NCBI RefSeq assembly: GCF_016785185.1
Contig: NZ_JAEKDY010000141.1
DNA: 7,969 nucleotides
Strand: one strand, 5' to 3'
Origin: Heyndrickxia sporothermodurans
GTDB lineage: Bacteria > Bacillota > Bacilli > Bacillales > Bacillaceae_C
Part shown: piece by piece, positions 1 through 5,418 of the stretch
How positions within the stretch are numbered: the first letter of the stretch is position 1
Layout: every line of letters begins with the position of its first letter
Program-made: the position numbers and the translations under genes
Notes under the pieces: model-generated
Databases searched by the model: none
The model's input: the letters and a program-made list of their open reading frames with translations, nothing else
Told to the model about the DNA's origin: nothing

Positions 1-51
1 GGTAACTTAATTTTATCAGAAGTGGTCCTTATTTTTATTCAAAAAATAATC

Positions 52-96
52 AAAGCCGGTGAAATTTTACTCGTCGTAAAAATTCACCGGCTTTTT
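52..96. terminator. Strong hairpin terminator, possibly bidirectional
   Basis: Two 19-base arms (52-70 and 76-94) pair with a single A/A mismatch around a 5-base loop. The base of the stem is AAAGCCGG/CCGGCTTT. On the plus strand the stem runs into TTTTT (92-96). On the minus strand it is followed by a T-rich tract (complement of 41-51), so it could end both a plus-strand gene lying left of the window and the minus-strand gene yslB. Use in both directions is inference. Confidence 0.8.
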
Positions 97-102
97 CATC
101 TC

Positions 103-127
103 AGAGGTGGGTTTTGTCCCAGCCTCT
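103..127. repeat. GGCTGGGACAAAA-type hairpin beside yslB
   Basis: Arms 103-111 and 118-127 form nine pairs with one bulged base (122) around the loop TTTTGT. Read on the minus strand the element begins AGAGGCTGGGACAAAAC, immediately after the yslB stop codon. Hairpins with a GCTGGGACAAAA core are familiar to me from intergenic regions of several low-GC Gram-positives, but I could not search for copies here. It may be a 3' end or processing signal, or an interspersed repeat. Confidence 0.5.
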
Positions 128-130
128 TTC

Positions 131-583
131 TTAAACATCCGTATCTTTTAGATCCCATTGCACAATAATTTTAACTTTTTTATGACGTTTAACGATTTCT
201 TCATATGCTTCTGTTCTTACTTTTTTCTGTGATTGAATTTGTTCGGCTAAAAAACCGGCTTCAAGTTTAAAACTTGATTCTGTTTTCAATTCAATTTGCC
301 GACTAATTAATGGACTTGTTAGTTCCAATTCCATTCCTTTTTTTTCGTCTTTTGTAATTCGAAGGTTTCCCCAACCTGCTTCATCAAAAAAAGATATGAT
401 TTCATTTATCGACATAAGTGGGAATTTTCGAGCTAGTAGCTTACCTGACCAATAAAGAATATCCGGAGTTTCTTTCCCTAATATTTCGGGTAATAATATA
501 TCGCGAATTAATTCATAACCGAACGCCGGAATGGAAAGTTCATTATTTTCCGTATTTATTTCTAATTCTGCAGAAGATTTCAC
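131..583 (-). CDS. yslB: YslB, DUF2507 family protein of unknown function
   Basis: A 150-residue soluble protein with no signal peptide or membrane segment. Length, sequence character and position next to sdhC match B. subtilis YslB (DUF2507). The family is related by fold to the TRAPP/V4R group of small ligand-binding or scaffolding domains, and the stretch GFLAEQIQ at about residues 110-117 fits the 'AGFLA' element typical of V4R-like domains; this relationship is from memory. The start is a GTG (581-583), preceded on the minus strand by AGGGGA at good spacing. The gene is divergent from the sdh operon and shares its 335-base upstream region, so co-regulation is possible but not shown. No biochemical function can be assigned. 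Identity is supported by both synteny and sequence; the role is unknown. Confidence 0.85.
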   Translation of the reverse strand: MKSSAELEINTENNELSIPAFGYELIRDILLPEILGKETPDILYWSGKLLARKFPLMSINEIISFFDEAGWGNLRITKDEKKGMELELTSPLISRQIELKTESSFKLEAGFLAEQIQSQKKVRTEAYEEIVKRHKKVKIIVQWDLKDTDV

Positions 584-610
584 GTAATTCCCCTCTTTCT
601 CTATAGTTAT

Positions 611-639
611 ATTATATACAAAATTTTATTTCAGTTTAA
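611..639 (-). promoter_or_regulatory. Candidate yslB promoter
   Basis: On the minus strand a perfect TATAAT (616-611) lies about 28 bases upstream of the yslB GTG. Seventeen bases further upstream is TTAAAC (639-634), which matches the sigma-A -35 consensus at only three of six positions. The region is very AT-rich, so chance matches are likely. Confidence 0.4.
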
Positions 640-777
640 TATAAATTTTGGTAAGTTATTTGATTTAAATTTTTTCGGAAAATTTGAGACAAACTATATA
701 TTGGAGAAATTTAATGTATTATCAATGATTTACATGTTTGAAACAGCAAAAAAGCATCCCTTTTTTTGTCGAATTCG

Positions 778-791
778 TGTATCCGTTTCCT
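778..791 (+). promoter_or_regulatory. Weak candidate cre (CcpA) site at the sdh promoter
   Basis: TGTATCCGTTTCCT agrees with the cre consensus TGWAARCGYTTWCW at 11 of 14 positions, including the central CG, and abuts the -35 hexamer. Catabolite repression of sdh is known in B. subtilis, which makes a site here plausible, but the match is imperfect and could be chance. Confidence 0.3.
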
Positions 792-819
792 TGACGCTTA
801 CCTAGTGCGGGAGTAAAAT
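791..819 (+). promoter_or_regulatory. sdhCAB promoter, sigma-A type
   Basis: TTGACG (791-796) and TAAAAT (814-819) each match the vegetative consensus at five of six positions and are exactly 17 bases apart. Transcription should begin near 826, giving a leader of about 93 bases before sdhC. This is the best sigma-A promoter in the window and the obvious one for the operon. Confidence 0.8.
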
Positions 820-853
820 GGATATGTCACATAATTGTTATGAAATTGCATGG

Positions 854-876
854 TATTCAAAATCTAATTTTGAATA
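854..876 (+). other. Perfect hairpin in the sdhC leader
   Basis: TATTCAAAAT (854-863) and ATTTTGAATA (867-876) form a perfect 10-base inverted repeat with a CTA loop, about 30 bases downstream of the predicted transcription start and 30 upstream of the ribosome binding site. It has no T-tract after it and is AT-rich, so it is not a terminator. An mRNA stability element or a protein-binding dyad are possible; neither is shown. Confidence 0.55.
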
Positions 877-918
877 ATTTTGCTATGCACACGCTTTTAT
901 TATTAAGGGGGGTAAAAT

Positions 919-1530
919 GTGGCCGGAAATCGTGAGTTTTTAAATCGCAGATTGCATTCATTACTAGGTGTTGTGCCAATTGGTATCTTTTTAATTGTCC
1001 ACTTAGTTGTGAACCATTTTGCTACAGGCGGAGAGGAATCATTTAACAATGCCGTAGGCTTTATGGAAAGTCTTCCATTCCTCATTTTCGTTGAAATCAT
1101 TGTAATTTATTTACCTTTGCTGTTTCACGCAATTTATGGACTATATATTGCATTCACAGCAAAAAACAATACGAGTAGATTAGGCTATTTTCGAAATTGG
1201 ATGTTTTTATTCCAACGAATTTCTGGTGTAATTGTTTTGATTTTCCTTGCGTGGCACGTTTATGAAACTAGAATTCAAGTGGCTTTAGGAAATGCAACTC
1301 TTGATTTTAGTTTAATGGAGAATGTTTTCTCTAATCCTTGGATGATCGCATTTTACATAATTGGCCTAATTGCGACAACATTCCATTTCTCTAATGGATT
1401 ATGGTCTTTCTGTGTTAGCTGGGGAATTACTCAATCACCACGTTCACAACAAATTACATCTTATGTTGTATTAGTTGTATTTGTTGTATTATCAATTATC
1501 GGTATTCGTGCTATCTTCGCTTTTGTATAA
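919..1530 (+). CDS. sdhC: Succinate dehydrogenase cytochrome b558 subunit
   Basis: The membrane anchor of complex II. It carries two b-type hemes and passes electrons from the SdhB iron-sulfur centres to menaquinone. The 203-residue protein has five hydrophobic segments, aligns almost throughout with B. subtilis SdhC (202 residues), and shares the ends GNREF...RRLHSLLG and AIFAFV. The heme-binding histidines are visible: His28, His70, His113 and His156, the last shifted by one through a single inserted residue in the loop before the fourth segment. His13 is also present. Translation starts at GTG 919 behind AAGGGGGG (905-912). An ATG two bases upstream (917) is in another frame and stops after eight codons. 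It is the first gene of sdhCAB, 55 bases before sdhA. The run of six Gs in the ribosome binding site is a plausible target for a C-rich small RNA, as FsrA is for B. subtilis sdhC under iron limitation; that is inference here. Confidence 0.97.
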   Translation: MAGNREFLNRRLHSLLGVVPIGIFLIVHLVVNHFATGGEESFNNAVGFMESLPFLIFVEIIVIYLPLLFHAIYGLYIAFTAKNNTSRLGYFRNWMFLFQRISGVIVLIFLAWHVYETRIQVALGNATLDFSLMENVFSNPWMIAFYIIGLIATTFHFSNGLWSFCVSWGITQSPRSQQITSYVVLVVFVVLSIIGIRAIFAFV

Positions 1531-1546
1531 GACAAAGCGAAACAAT

Positions 1547-1562
1547 CATGTTCGTAAACATG
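1547..1562 (+). other. Small hairpin between sdhC and sdhA
   Basis: CATGTT (1547-1552) and AACATG (1557-1562) are perfect inverted repeats around a 4-base loop, and overlap the 10-base palindrome AAACATGTTT (1556-1565). The structure ends eight bases before the sdhA AAGGAG (1570-1575). It is too short and AT-rich to be a terminator; it could influence translation or mRNA processing. Confidence 0.4.
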
Positions 1563-1585
1563 TTTAAAGAAGGAGTGAGTCTTGA

Positions 1586-3337
1586 GTGAGTAAAGGAAAA
1601 ATCATCGTAGTCGGTGGAGGCTTAGCTGGCTTGATGTCAACAATAAAAGTAGCAGAAGCAGGAAAACAAGTGGACTTATTTTCATTGGTACCAGTAAAAC
1701 GTTCTCACTCTGTATGTGCACAAGGTGGAATTAATGGTGCGGTGAATACGAAAGGTGAAGGAGATTCACCATGGATTCATTTTGATGATACAGTTTATGG
1801 CGGAGATTTCTTAGCAAATCAACCGCCAGTTAAAGCAATGTGTGATGCTGCTCCTGGAATTATTCATTTATTTGATCGTATGGGTGTAATGTTTAATCGT
1901 ACACCAGAAGGTTTACTTGATTTCCGTCGTTTCGGTGGAACGCAACATCACCGTACAGCATTTGCAGGTGCAACGACAGGACAACAATTATTATATGCAC
2001 TTGATGAACAAGTTCGTCGTCATGAAGTAGCTGGACTTGTTAATAAGTTCGAAGGATGGGAATTCCTGGGTATTGTTAAGGATGATGAAGGAGTTTGCCG
2101 AGGAATTGTTGCCCAAAATCTTACTTCAATGGAAATTCAATCTTTTGAAGCGGATGCGGTTATCGTCGCCTCAGGTGGTCCCGGAATTATCTTTGGTAAA
2201 TCTACTAACTCAATTATTAATACTGGTTCTGCTGCATCTATTGTTTACCAACAAGGTGCAACTTATGCTAATGGTGAATTCATTCAAATCCATCCTACAG
2301 CAATTCCTGGTGATGACAAACTGCGCTTAATGAGTGAGTCTGCACGTGGTGAAGGTGGACGGGTTTGGACATATAAAGACGGTAAACCTTGGTATTTCTT
2401 AGAGGAGAGATATCCTGCTTACGGAAACCTAGTACCTCGTGATATCGCTACACGTGAAATATTTAACGTATGTGTAGATATGAAGCTTGGTATCAATGGA
2501 GAAAACATGGTTTATCTTGATCTTTCACATAAAGATCCGCATGAGCTTGATGTAAAACTCGGTGGAATCATTGAAATTTACGAAAAGTTCGTAGGTGAAG
2601 ATCCACATAAAGTACCTATGAAAATCTTCCCTGCAGTTCACTACTCAATGGGCGGTTTATGGGTTGACTATAAACAACATACGAAAATTCAAGGATTATT
2701 TGCAGCAGGTGAGTGTGATTATTCACAACATGGTGCTAACCGTTTAGGTGCAAACTCATTATTATCTGCTATTTATGGCGGTATGGTTGCAGGTCCTGAA
2801 GCAGTTAATTATATTGATGGATTAGAAAAAAGTACAGATGGCTTGTCCTCTTCTATCTTTGATAAGGCTGTTAAAAAAGAAGAAGATAAATGGAATAATA
2901 TCTTATCCTTAAATGGTACGGAAAATGCATATCTTCTTCATAAAGAACTTGGGGAATGGATGACTGAAAATGTAACGGTTGTTCGTTACAATGATCGTCT
3001 TCAAAAAACAGATGATAAAATTCTTGAATTAATGGAACGTTACAATAATATTAACGTGAATGATACGGCAAAATGGAGCAACCAAGCGGCAACATTTACA
3101 CGCCAATTAAAAAATATGCTGCATCTAGCTCGTGTAATAACGATTGGTGCATTAAATCGTAATGAAAGCCGCGGTGCTCATTACAAGCCTGATTTTGCTA
3201 AACGTAATGATGAAGAATGGTTAAAAACTACTATGGCTGATTTCGATGCTTCTACTAATACTCCGAAATTTAGCTATGAGGATGTAGATGTATCCCTTAT
3301 TAAGCCTCGTGAACGTGACTATACTAAGAAACATTAA
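1586..3337 (+). CDS. sdhA: Succinate dehydrogenase flavoprotein subunit
   Basis: The catalytic subunit of complex II: it oxidises succinate to fumarate at a covalently bound FAD on the cytoplasmic face of the membrane. The N-terminal dinucleotide fold carries GGGLAG (residues 10-15). RSHSVCAQGGIN contains His41, the expected site of the covalent 8-alpha-histidyl FAD bond. Active-site residues expected for the family are present: His236 in QIHPT, Arg254 in SARGEGG, Arg285 in RDIATREI, His352 in HYSMGG and Arg386 in ANRLGANS. At 583 residues it is about the size of B. subtilis SdhA (586) and similar along its whole length, except at the extreme C-terminus (DYTKKH here). Translation starts at GTG 1586, ten bases after AAGGAG (1570-1575). 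The 3' end is partly duplicated in the 70-base gap before sdhB, and the stop codon lies in a hairpin arm. It is co-transcribed with sdhC and sdhB. Confidence 0.98.
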   Translation: MSKGKIIVVGGGLAGLMSTIKVAEAGKQVDLFSLVPVKRSHSVCAQGGINGAVNTKGEGDSPWIHFDDTVYGGDFLANQPPVKAMCDAAPGIIHLFDRMGVMFNRTPEGLLDFRRFGGTQHHRTAFAGATTGQQLLYALDEQVRRHEVAGLVNKFEGWEFLGIVKDDEGVCRGIVAQNLTSMEIQSFEADAVIVASGGPGIIFGKSTNSIINTGSAASIVYQQGATYANGEFIQIHPTAIPGDDKLRLMSESARGEGGRVWTYKDGKPWYFLEERYPAYGNLVPRDIATREIFNVCVDMKLGINGENMVYLDLSHKDPHELDVKLGGIIEIYEKFVGEDPHKVPMKIFPAVHYSMGGLWVDYKQHTKIQGLFAAGECDYSQHGANRLGANSLLSAIYGGMVAGPEAVNYIDGLEKSTDGLSSSIFDKAVKKEEDKWNNILSLNGTENAYLLHKELGEWMTENVTVVRYNDRLQKTDDKILELMERYNNINVNDTAKWSNQAATFTRQLKNMLHLARVITIGALNRNESRGAHYKPDFAKRNDEEWLKTTMADFDASTNTPKFSYEDVDVSLIKPRERDYTKKH

Positions 3338-3385
3338 TTTCCGTATTAATGTTAAATCGATAAGCCTGTAAACGTGACTATACTA
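3301..3385 (+). repeat. Direct repeat: duplicated sdhA 3' end
   Basis: Positions 3301-3326, inside the last codons of sdhA, recur at 3361-3385 in the sdhA-sdhB gap. The second copy has one base deleted and one G-to-A change; ACGTGACTATACTA is identical in both. The copies are 60 bases apart, a whole number of codons. The second copy is not translated, because sdhA stops at 3335-3337. With the missing base restored it would read KPRKRDYT and then IMKEEK, with a stop at 3403-3405, two bases before the sdhB ATG. KPRKRDY resembles the B. subtilis SdhA tail (TPRKRDYS) slightly more than the translated copy does (KPRERDYT). This suggests that the second copy is the original gene end. Confidence 0.8.
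3330..3353 (+). other. Hairpin over the sdhA stop codon
   Basis: AACATTAAT (3330-3338) and ATTAATGTT (3345-3353) are perfect 9-base arms around a 6-base loop. The sdhA stop TAA (3335-3337) lies in the left arm. There is no T-tract after it, so sdhB transcription should pass through. It could stabilise or delimit a processed sdhCA transcript; this is inference. It falls between the two copies of the duplicated sdhA end. Confidence 0.55.
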
Positions 3386-3407
3386 TAATGAAAGAGGAGA
3401 AATAAGG

Positions 3408-4175
3408 ATGAGTGAACAAAAAACGGTACGCTTTATTATAACTCGTCAAGATAATCCAAATTCTACTCCATATCAAGAAGAATTTGAATTACCGTATCGT
3501 CCAAATATGAACGTAATTTCATCATTGATGGAAATTCGCCGTAATCCAGTTAACGCAAAAGGCGAAAAAACGACTGCAGTCACTTGGGATATGAACTGTT
3601 TAGAAGAAGTTTGTGGCGCATGTTCTATGGTTATTAATGGGAAGCCAAGACAGTCATGTTCTGCACTAGTCGATAAATTAGAACAGCCGATTCGTCTTGA
3701 ACCGATGCGTACATTCCCGGTTATCCGTGATCTCCAAGTAGACCGAAGCCGTATGTTTGATTCTTTGAAAAAGGTCAAAGCATGGATTCCGATTGATGGA
3801 ACATATGATCTTGGTGAAGGACCACGTATGCCTGAGAAAAAACGTCAATGGGCATATGAACTTTCTAAATGTATGACATGTGGGGTTTGTTTAGAAGCTT
3901 GTCCGAATGTTAACAGTAAATCTAACTTCATTGGACCTGCACCACTTTCACAAGTTCGTTTATTCAACAGCCACCCAACCGGTGCGATGAATAAAGATGA
4001 ACGTCTAGAAGCAATTATGGGAGATGGTGGACTTGCTAACTGTGGAAACTCACAAAACTGTGTGCAGTCTTGCCCGAAAGGTATTCCTTTAACAACGTCT
4101 ATTGCTTCCCTAAATAGAGCAACGACATTCCAAATGTTCAAAAACTTCTTCGGAAGCGATCATATGGTAGACTAA
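3408..4175 (+). CDS. sdhB: Succinate dehydrogenase iron-sulfur subunit
   Basis: The electron-transfer subunit of complex II, joining the SdhA flavin to the SdhC hemes through three iron-sulfur clusters. All cluster ligands are visible. Cys64, Cys69, Cys72 and Cys84 form the N-terminal ferredoxin-like [2Fe-2S] site. In the C-terminal domain, Cys155, Cys158, Cys161 and Cys222 fit the [4Fe-4S] site, and Cys165, Cys212 and Cys218 the [3Fe-4S] site. The spacings equal those of E. coli SdhB. At 255 residues it has normal family length. Translation starts at ATG 3408, eight bases after GAGGAG (3394-3399). That ribosome binding site lies next to the decayed second copy of the sdhA end. It is the last gene of the operon, with a strong terminator seven bases after the stop codon. 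Confidence 0.98.
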   Translation: MSEQKTVRFIITRQDNPNSTPYQEEFELPYRPNMNVISSLMEIRRNPVNAKGEKTTAVTWDMNCLEEVCGACSMVINGKPRQSCSALVDKLEQPIRLEPMRTFPVIRDLQVDRSRMFDSLKKVKAWIPIDGTYDLGEGPRMPEKKRQWAYELSKCMTCGVCLEACPNVNSKSNFIGPAPLSQVRLFNSHPTGAMNKDERLEAIMGDGGLANCGNSQNCVQSCPKGIPLTTSIASLNRATTFQMFKNFFGSDHMVD

Positions 4176-4181
4176 GTATAT

Positions 4182-4223
4182 AAGAAAAGCCTTCAAGCTA
4201 AATGTTTGAAGGCTTTTCTTTTT
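4182..4223 (+). terminator. sdhCAB operon terminator
   Basis: Perfect 15-base arms (4182-4196 and 4206-4220), AAGAAAAGCCTTCAA and its complement, surround a 9-base loop, and the stem ends in a T-tract (4219-4223). It begins seven bases after the sdhB stop and is a standard intrinsic terminator. It separates sdhCAB from ysmA. Confidence 0.93.
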
Positions 4224-4230
4224 AATTTTC

Positions 4231-4259
4231 TTTCAACTATTTTATATTCTCGGTATAAT
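4231..4259 (+). promoter_or_regulatory. Candidate ysmA promoter
   Basis: A perfect -10 hexamer TATAAT (4254-4259) lies downstream of the sdhB terminator. The matching -35 at 17-base spacing is poor (TTTCAA, 4231-4236, three of six). Initiation would fall near 4266, exactly where the FadR-like operator begins. The strong terminator just upstream makes a separate promoter for ysmA likely. Confidence 0.6.
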
Positions 4260-4265
4260 AAAAGG

Positions 4266-4283
4266 AGAATGAATACTCATTCA
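4266..4283 (+). promoter_or_regulatory. Predicted FadR (YsiA) operator of ysmA
   Basis: AGAATGAATACTCATTCA matches TGAATGAMTANTCATTCA, the operator consensus I recall for the B. subtilis TetR-family fatty-acid-degradation repressor FadR, at every position but the first. It is an inverted repeat GAATGA-ATAC-TCATTC lying just downstream of the -10 box, over the expected transcription start, where a bound repressor would block initiation. FadR releases DNA on binding long-chain acyl-CoA, so the gene would be induced by fatty acids. Binding is inferred from the sequence only. Confidence 0.7.
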
Positions 4284-4304
4284 TTTCAAAAGGGGGAGAA
4301 TTAT

Positions 4305-4757
4305 ATGAAGAAGATTTCTTATATTGAAGATGTTCATGAATGGCAAAAGGGTTTTACTTTTTATCATCCTGTTAAAGTTCGCTTTTCCGAAACAGATATG
4401 TATGGCCATTTAAATAATACCGTTCCATTTACATATTTTGAAGAAGCACGAATCGAATTTTTAAAGCAAATAGAATTTATGCAAGACTGGTTAAAAGAAG
4501 AAAGTGAAACAATTCCGGTAGTTGCTGATTTACAATGTGATTATATTCGTCAAGTGTTTTTTGATGAAAAACTAAAAGTTTTTGTCAAAGCAAATAAAAT
4601 CGGTACATCTTCTGTTGATCTTCATTATATGGCAATTAATGAGCAAAATGATGTTTGTTTTGTTGGACGGGGTGTAATGGTGCAAATTTCTAAAAAGACA
4701 GGGAAGGGGGTTGCGTGGTCAGAAGAGGAAAAAGAAAAATTAATCTCAAATGGATAG
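4305..4757 (+). CDS. ysmA: Hotdog-fold acyl-CoA thioesterase YsmA
   Basis: A 150-residue cytoplasmic protein of the 4-hydroxybenzoyl-CoA thioesterase/YbgC branch of the hotdog superfamily, which hydrolyses acyl-CoA thioesters. The signature ETDMYGHLNN lies at residues 29-38, with the expected catalytic Asp31 followed by His35 and Asn37, and then FTYFEEAR with Glu47. The substrate cannot be read from the sequence. The start is ATG 4305, behind AGGGGGAG (4291-4298). The frame stays open upstream to 4206, but that start would lie inside the sdhB terminator. An in-frame ATG at 4269 has its GGAG only one base away and sits in the operator, so both are rejected. The position directly after sdhB equals that of B. 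subtilis ysmA. The FadR-like operator upstream suggests a role in fatty-acid turnover, for example limiting acyl-CoA build-up; this is inference. Confidence 0.88.
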   Translation: MKKISYIEDVHEWQKGFTFYHPVKVRFSETDMYGHLNNTVPFTYFEEARIEFLKQIEFMQDWLKEESETIPVVADLQCDYIRQVFFDEKLKVFVKANKIGTSSVDLHYMAINEQNDVCFVGRGVMVQISKKTGKGVAWSEEEKEKLISNG

Positions 4758-4862
4758 GCTGCTGAAAGTTGAAATTTGAATTAAATATAGGTAACAACCT
4801 TAAATTATATAAATAATTTGCACATTTTTTCTGTTTTCTTCACTTCCTTGCCAATACGATGT

Positions 4863-4891
4863 CACTCTACTTATTTCTCTCACATATGATA
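4863..4891 (+). promoter_or_regulatory. Predicted sigma-K promoter of gerE
   Basis: CATATGATA (4883-4891) fits the sigma-K -10 consensus CATANNNTA exactly. Sixteen bases upstream is CACT (4863-4866), which carries the invariant AC of the -35 element mACm. gerE is a late mother-cell gene transcribed by sigma-K in B. subtilis, so the match is where it is expected, about 50 bases before the gerE ribosome binding site. Confidence 0.7.
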
Positions 4892-4947
4892 ATTTGACAA
4901 CCATCCCCGCGGTTTAAAGCTGGCGAAGGCAAGGAGGGTTACAATAG

Positions 4948-5172
4948 TTGAAGGACAACGAATTCACACACAAACCGCTGCTTACAAAAAGAGAAAGAGA
5001 AGTGTTCGAGCTGTTAGTTCAAGATAAAACGACGAAAGAAATTGCAAGCGAATTGTTTATTAGCGAAAAAACAGTTCGAAATCATATTTCCAATGCCATG
5101 CAAAAGCTTGGAGTCAAGGGGCGTTCTCAAGCTGTGGTTGAACTTCTTCGCATGGGAGAGTTAAAGCTTTAA
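4948..5172 (+). CDS. gerE: Late mother-cell transcription regulator GerE
   Basis: A 74-residue DNA-binding protein made almost entirely of a LuxR/FixJ-type helix-turn-helix domain. It acts last in the mother-cell line of sporulation and activates or represses coat and other sigma-K-dependent genes. From residue 9 on (KPLLTKREREVFELL...) it is nearly identical to B. subtilis GerE, which has the same length; differences are confined to the first eight residues and Lys73. The recognition region ISEKTVRNHISNAMQKLGV lies at about residues 38-56. Translation starts at TTG 4948, nine bases after a very strong AAGGAGGG (4931-4938), so the rare start codon is offset by a good ribosome binding site. 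The gene is monocistronic, with a sigma-K-type promoter upstream and a hairpin terminator immediately downstream. Confidence 0.97.
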   Translation: MKDNEFTHKPLLTKREREVFELLVQDKTTKEIASELFISEKTVRNHISNAMQKLGVKGRSQAVVELLRMGELKL

Positions 5173-5176
5173 CCGA

Positions 5177-5206
5177 AAAACCGGCTGCTAATTAGCAGTC
5201 GGTTTT
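5177..5206 (+). terminator. gerE terminator
   Basis: AAAACCGGCTGCTA (5177-5190) pairs with 5193-5206 over 14 positions, with one G-U wobble and a very tight loop. The stem ends in TTTT, followed by GTCATATT. The T-tract is short, but the hairpin is GC-rich at its core and starts four bases after the gerE stop codon. Confidence 0.75.
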
Positions 5207-5418
5207 GTCATATTATTAAAGGTTATTACTGCTATAAAACAAATCATGCTTGAATTTTTAATAAAAAAAGGTGACAATATTTTTAGTGGATTTTAAATAA
5301 AACCATCGTATAAATTTAAGATGCCAATGAAGTTAGGTTTTTCTTATAGAAATATGAGCAATTGGATTACGCCATTTTCTTCAAATCTGACTTCTAACTG
5401 ATAGGGGGTTCTTCATTA

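Larger units (their letters stand above)
584..918. other. Divergent yslB-sdhC intergenic region
   Basis: No supportable gene lies in these 335 bases. From left to right they hold a candidate yslB promoter (611-639, minus), an AT-rich stretch with no motif I trust (640-730), the short dyad TGTTTGAAACA (735-745), a candidate catabolite-control site (778-791), the sdh promoter (791-819) and an sdhC leader of about 93 bases with a perfect hairpin (854-876) and a G-rich ribosome binding site (905-912). Confidence 0.8.

Noticed and set aside
747..768. A-run/T-run inverted repeat upstream of sdhC as a terminator
   Set aside because: The stem is nearly all A-T pairs, and no plus-strand gene in the window ends before it.
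831..841. ATAATTGTTAT dyad near the sdh transcription start as a CcpC site
   Set aside because: The half-sites are three bases apart, while CcpC dyads as I know them have about seven between ATAA and TTAT.
917..943. ATG at 917 as the start of sdhC
   Set aside because: It is in another frame and reaches a stop after eight codons. GTG 919 gives the conserved N-terminus.
3384..3389. TATAAT before sdhB as an internal promoter
   Set aside because: The position for a -35 at 17 bases holds TAAGCC, with no resemblance to the consensus. The hexamer is explained by the duplicated sdhA end.
4206..4304. Upstream in-frame extension of ysmA with ATG codons at 4206 and 4269
   Set aside because: 4206 lies inside the sdhB terminator stem. 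4269 lies in the predicted operator, with its GGAG only one base away. ATG 4305 has a proper ribosome binding site and gives the usual family length.
4894..4922. TTGACA at 4894-4899 as a vegetative gerE promoter
   Set aside because: No -10-like hexamer occurs at 16-18 bases (AAGCTG at 17). The sigma-K match just upstream fits gerE far better.
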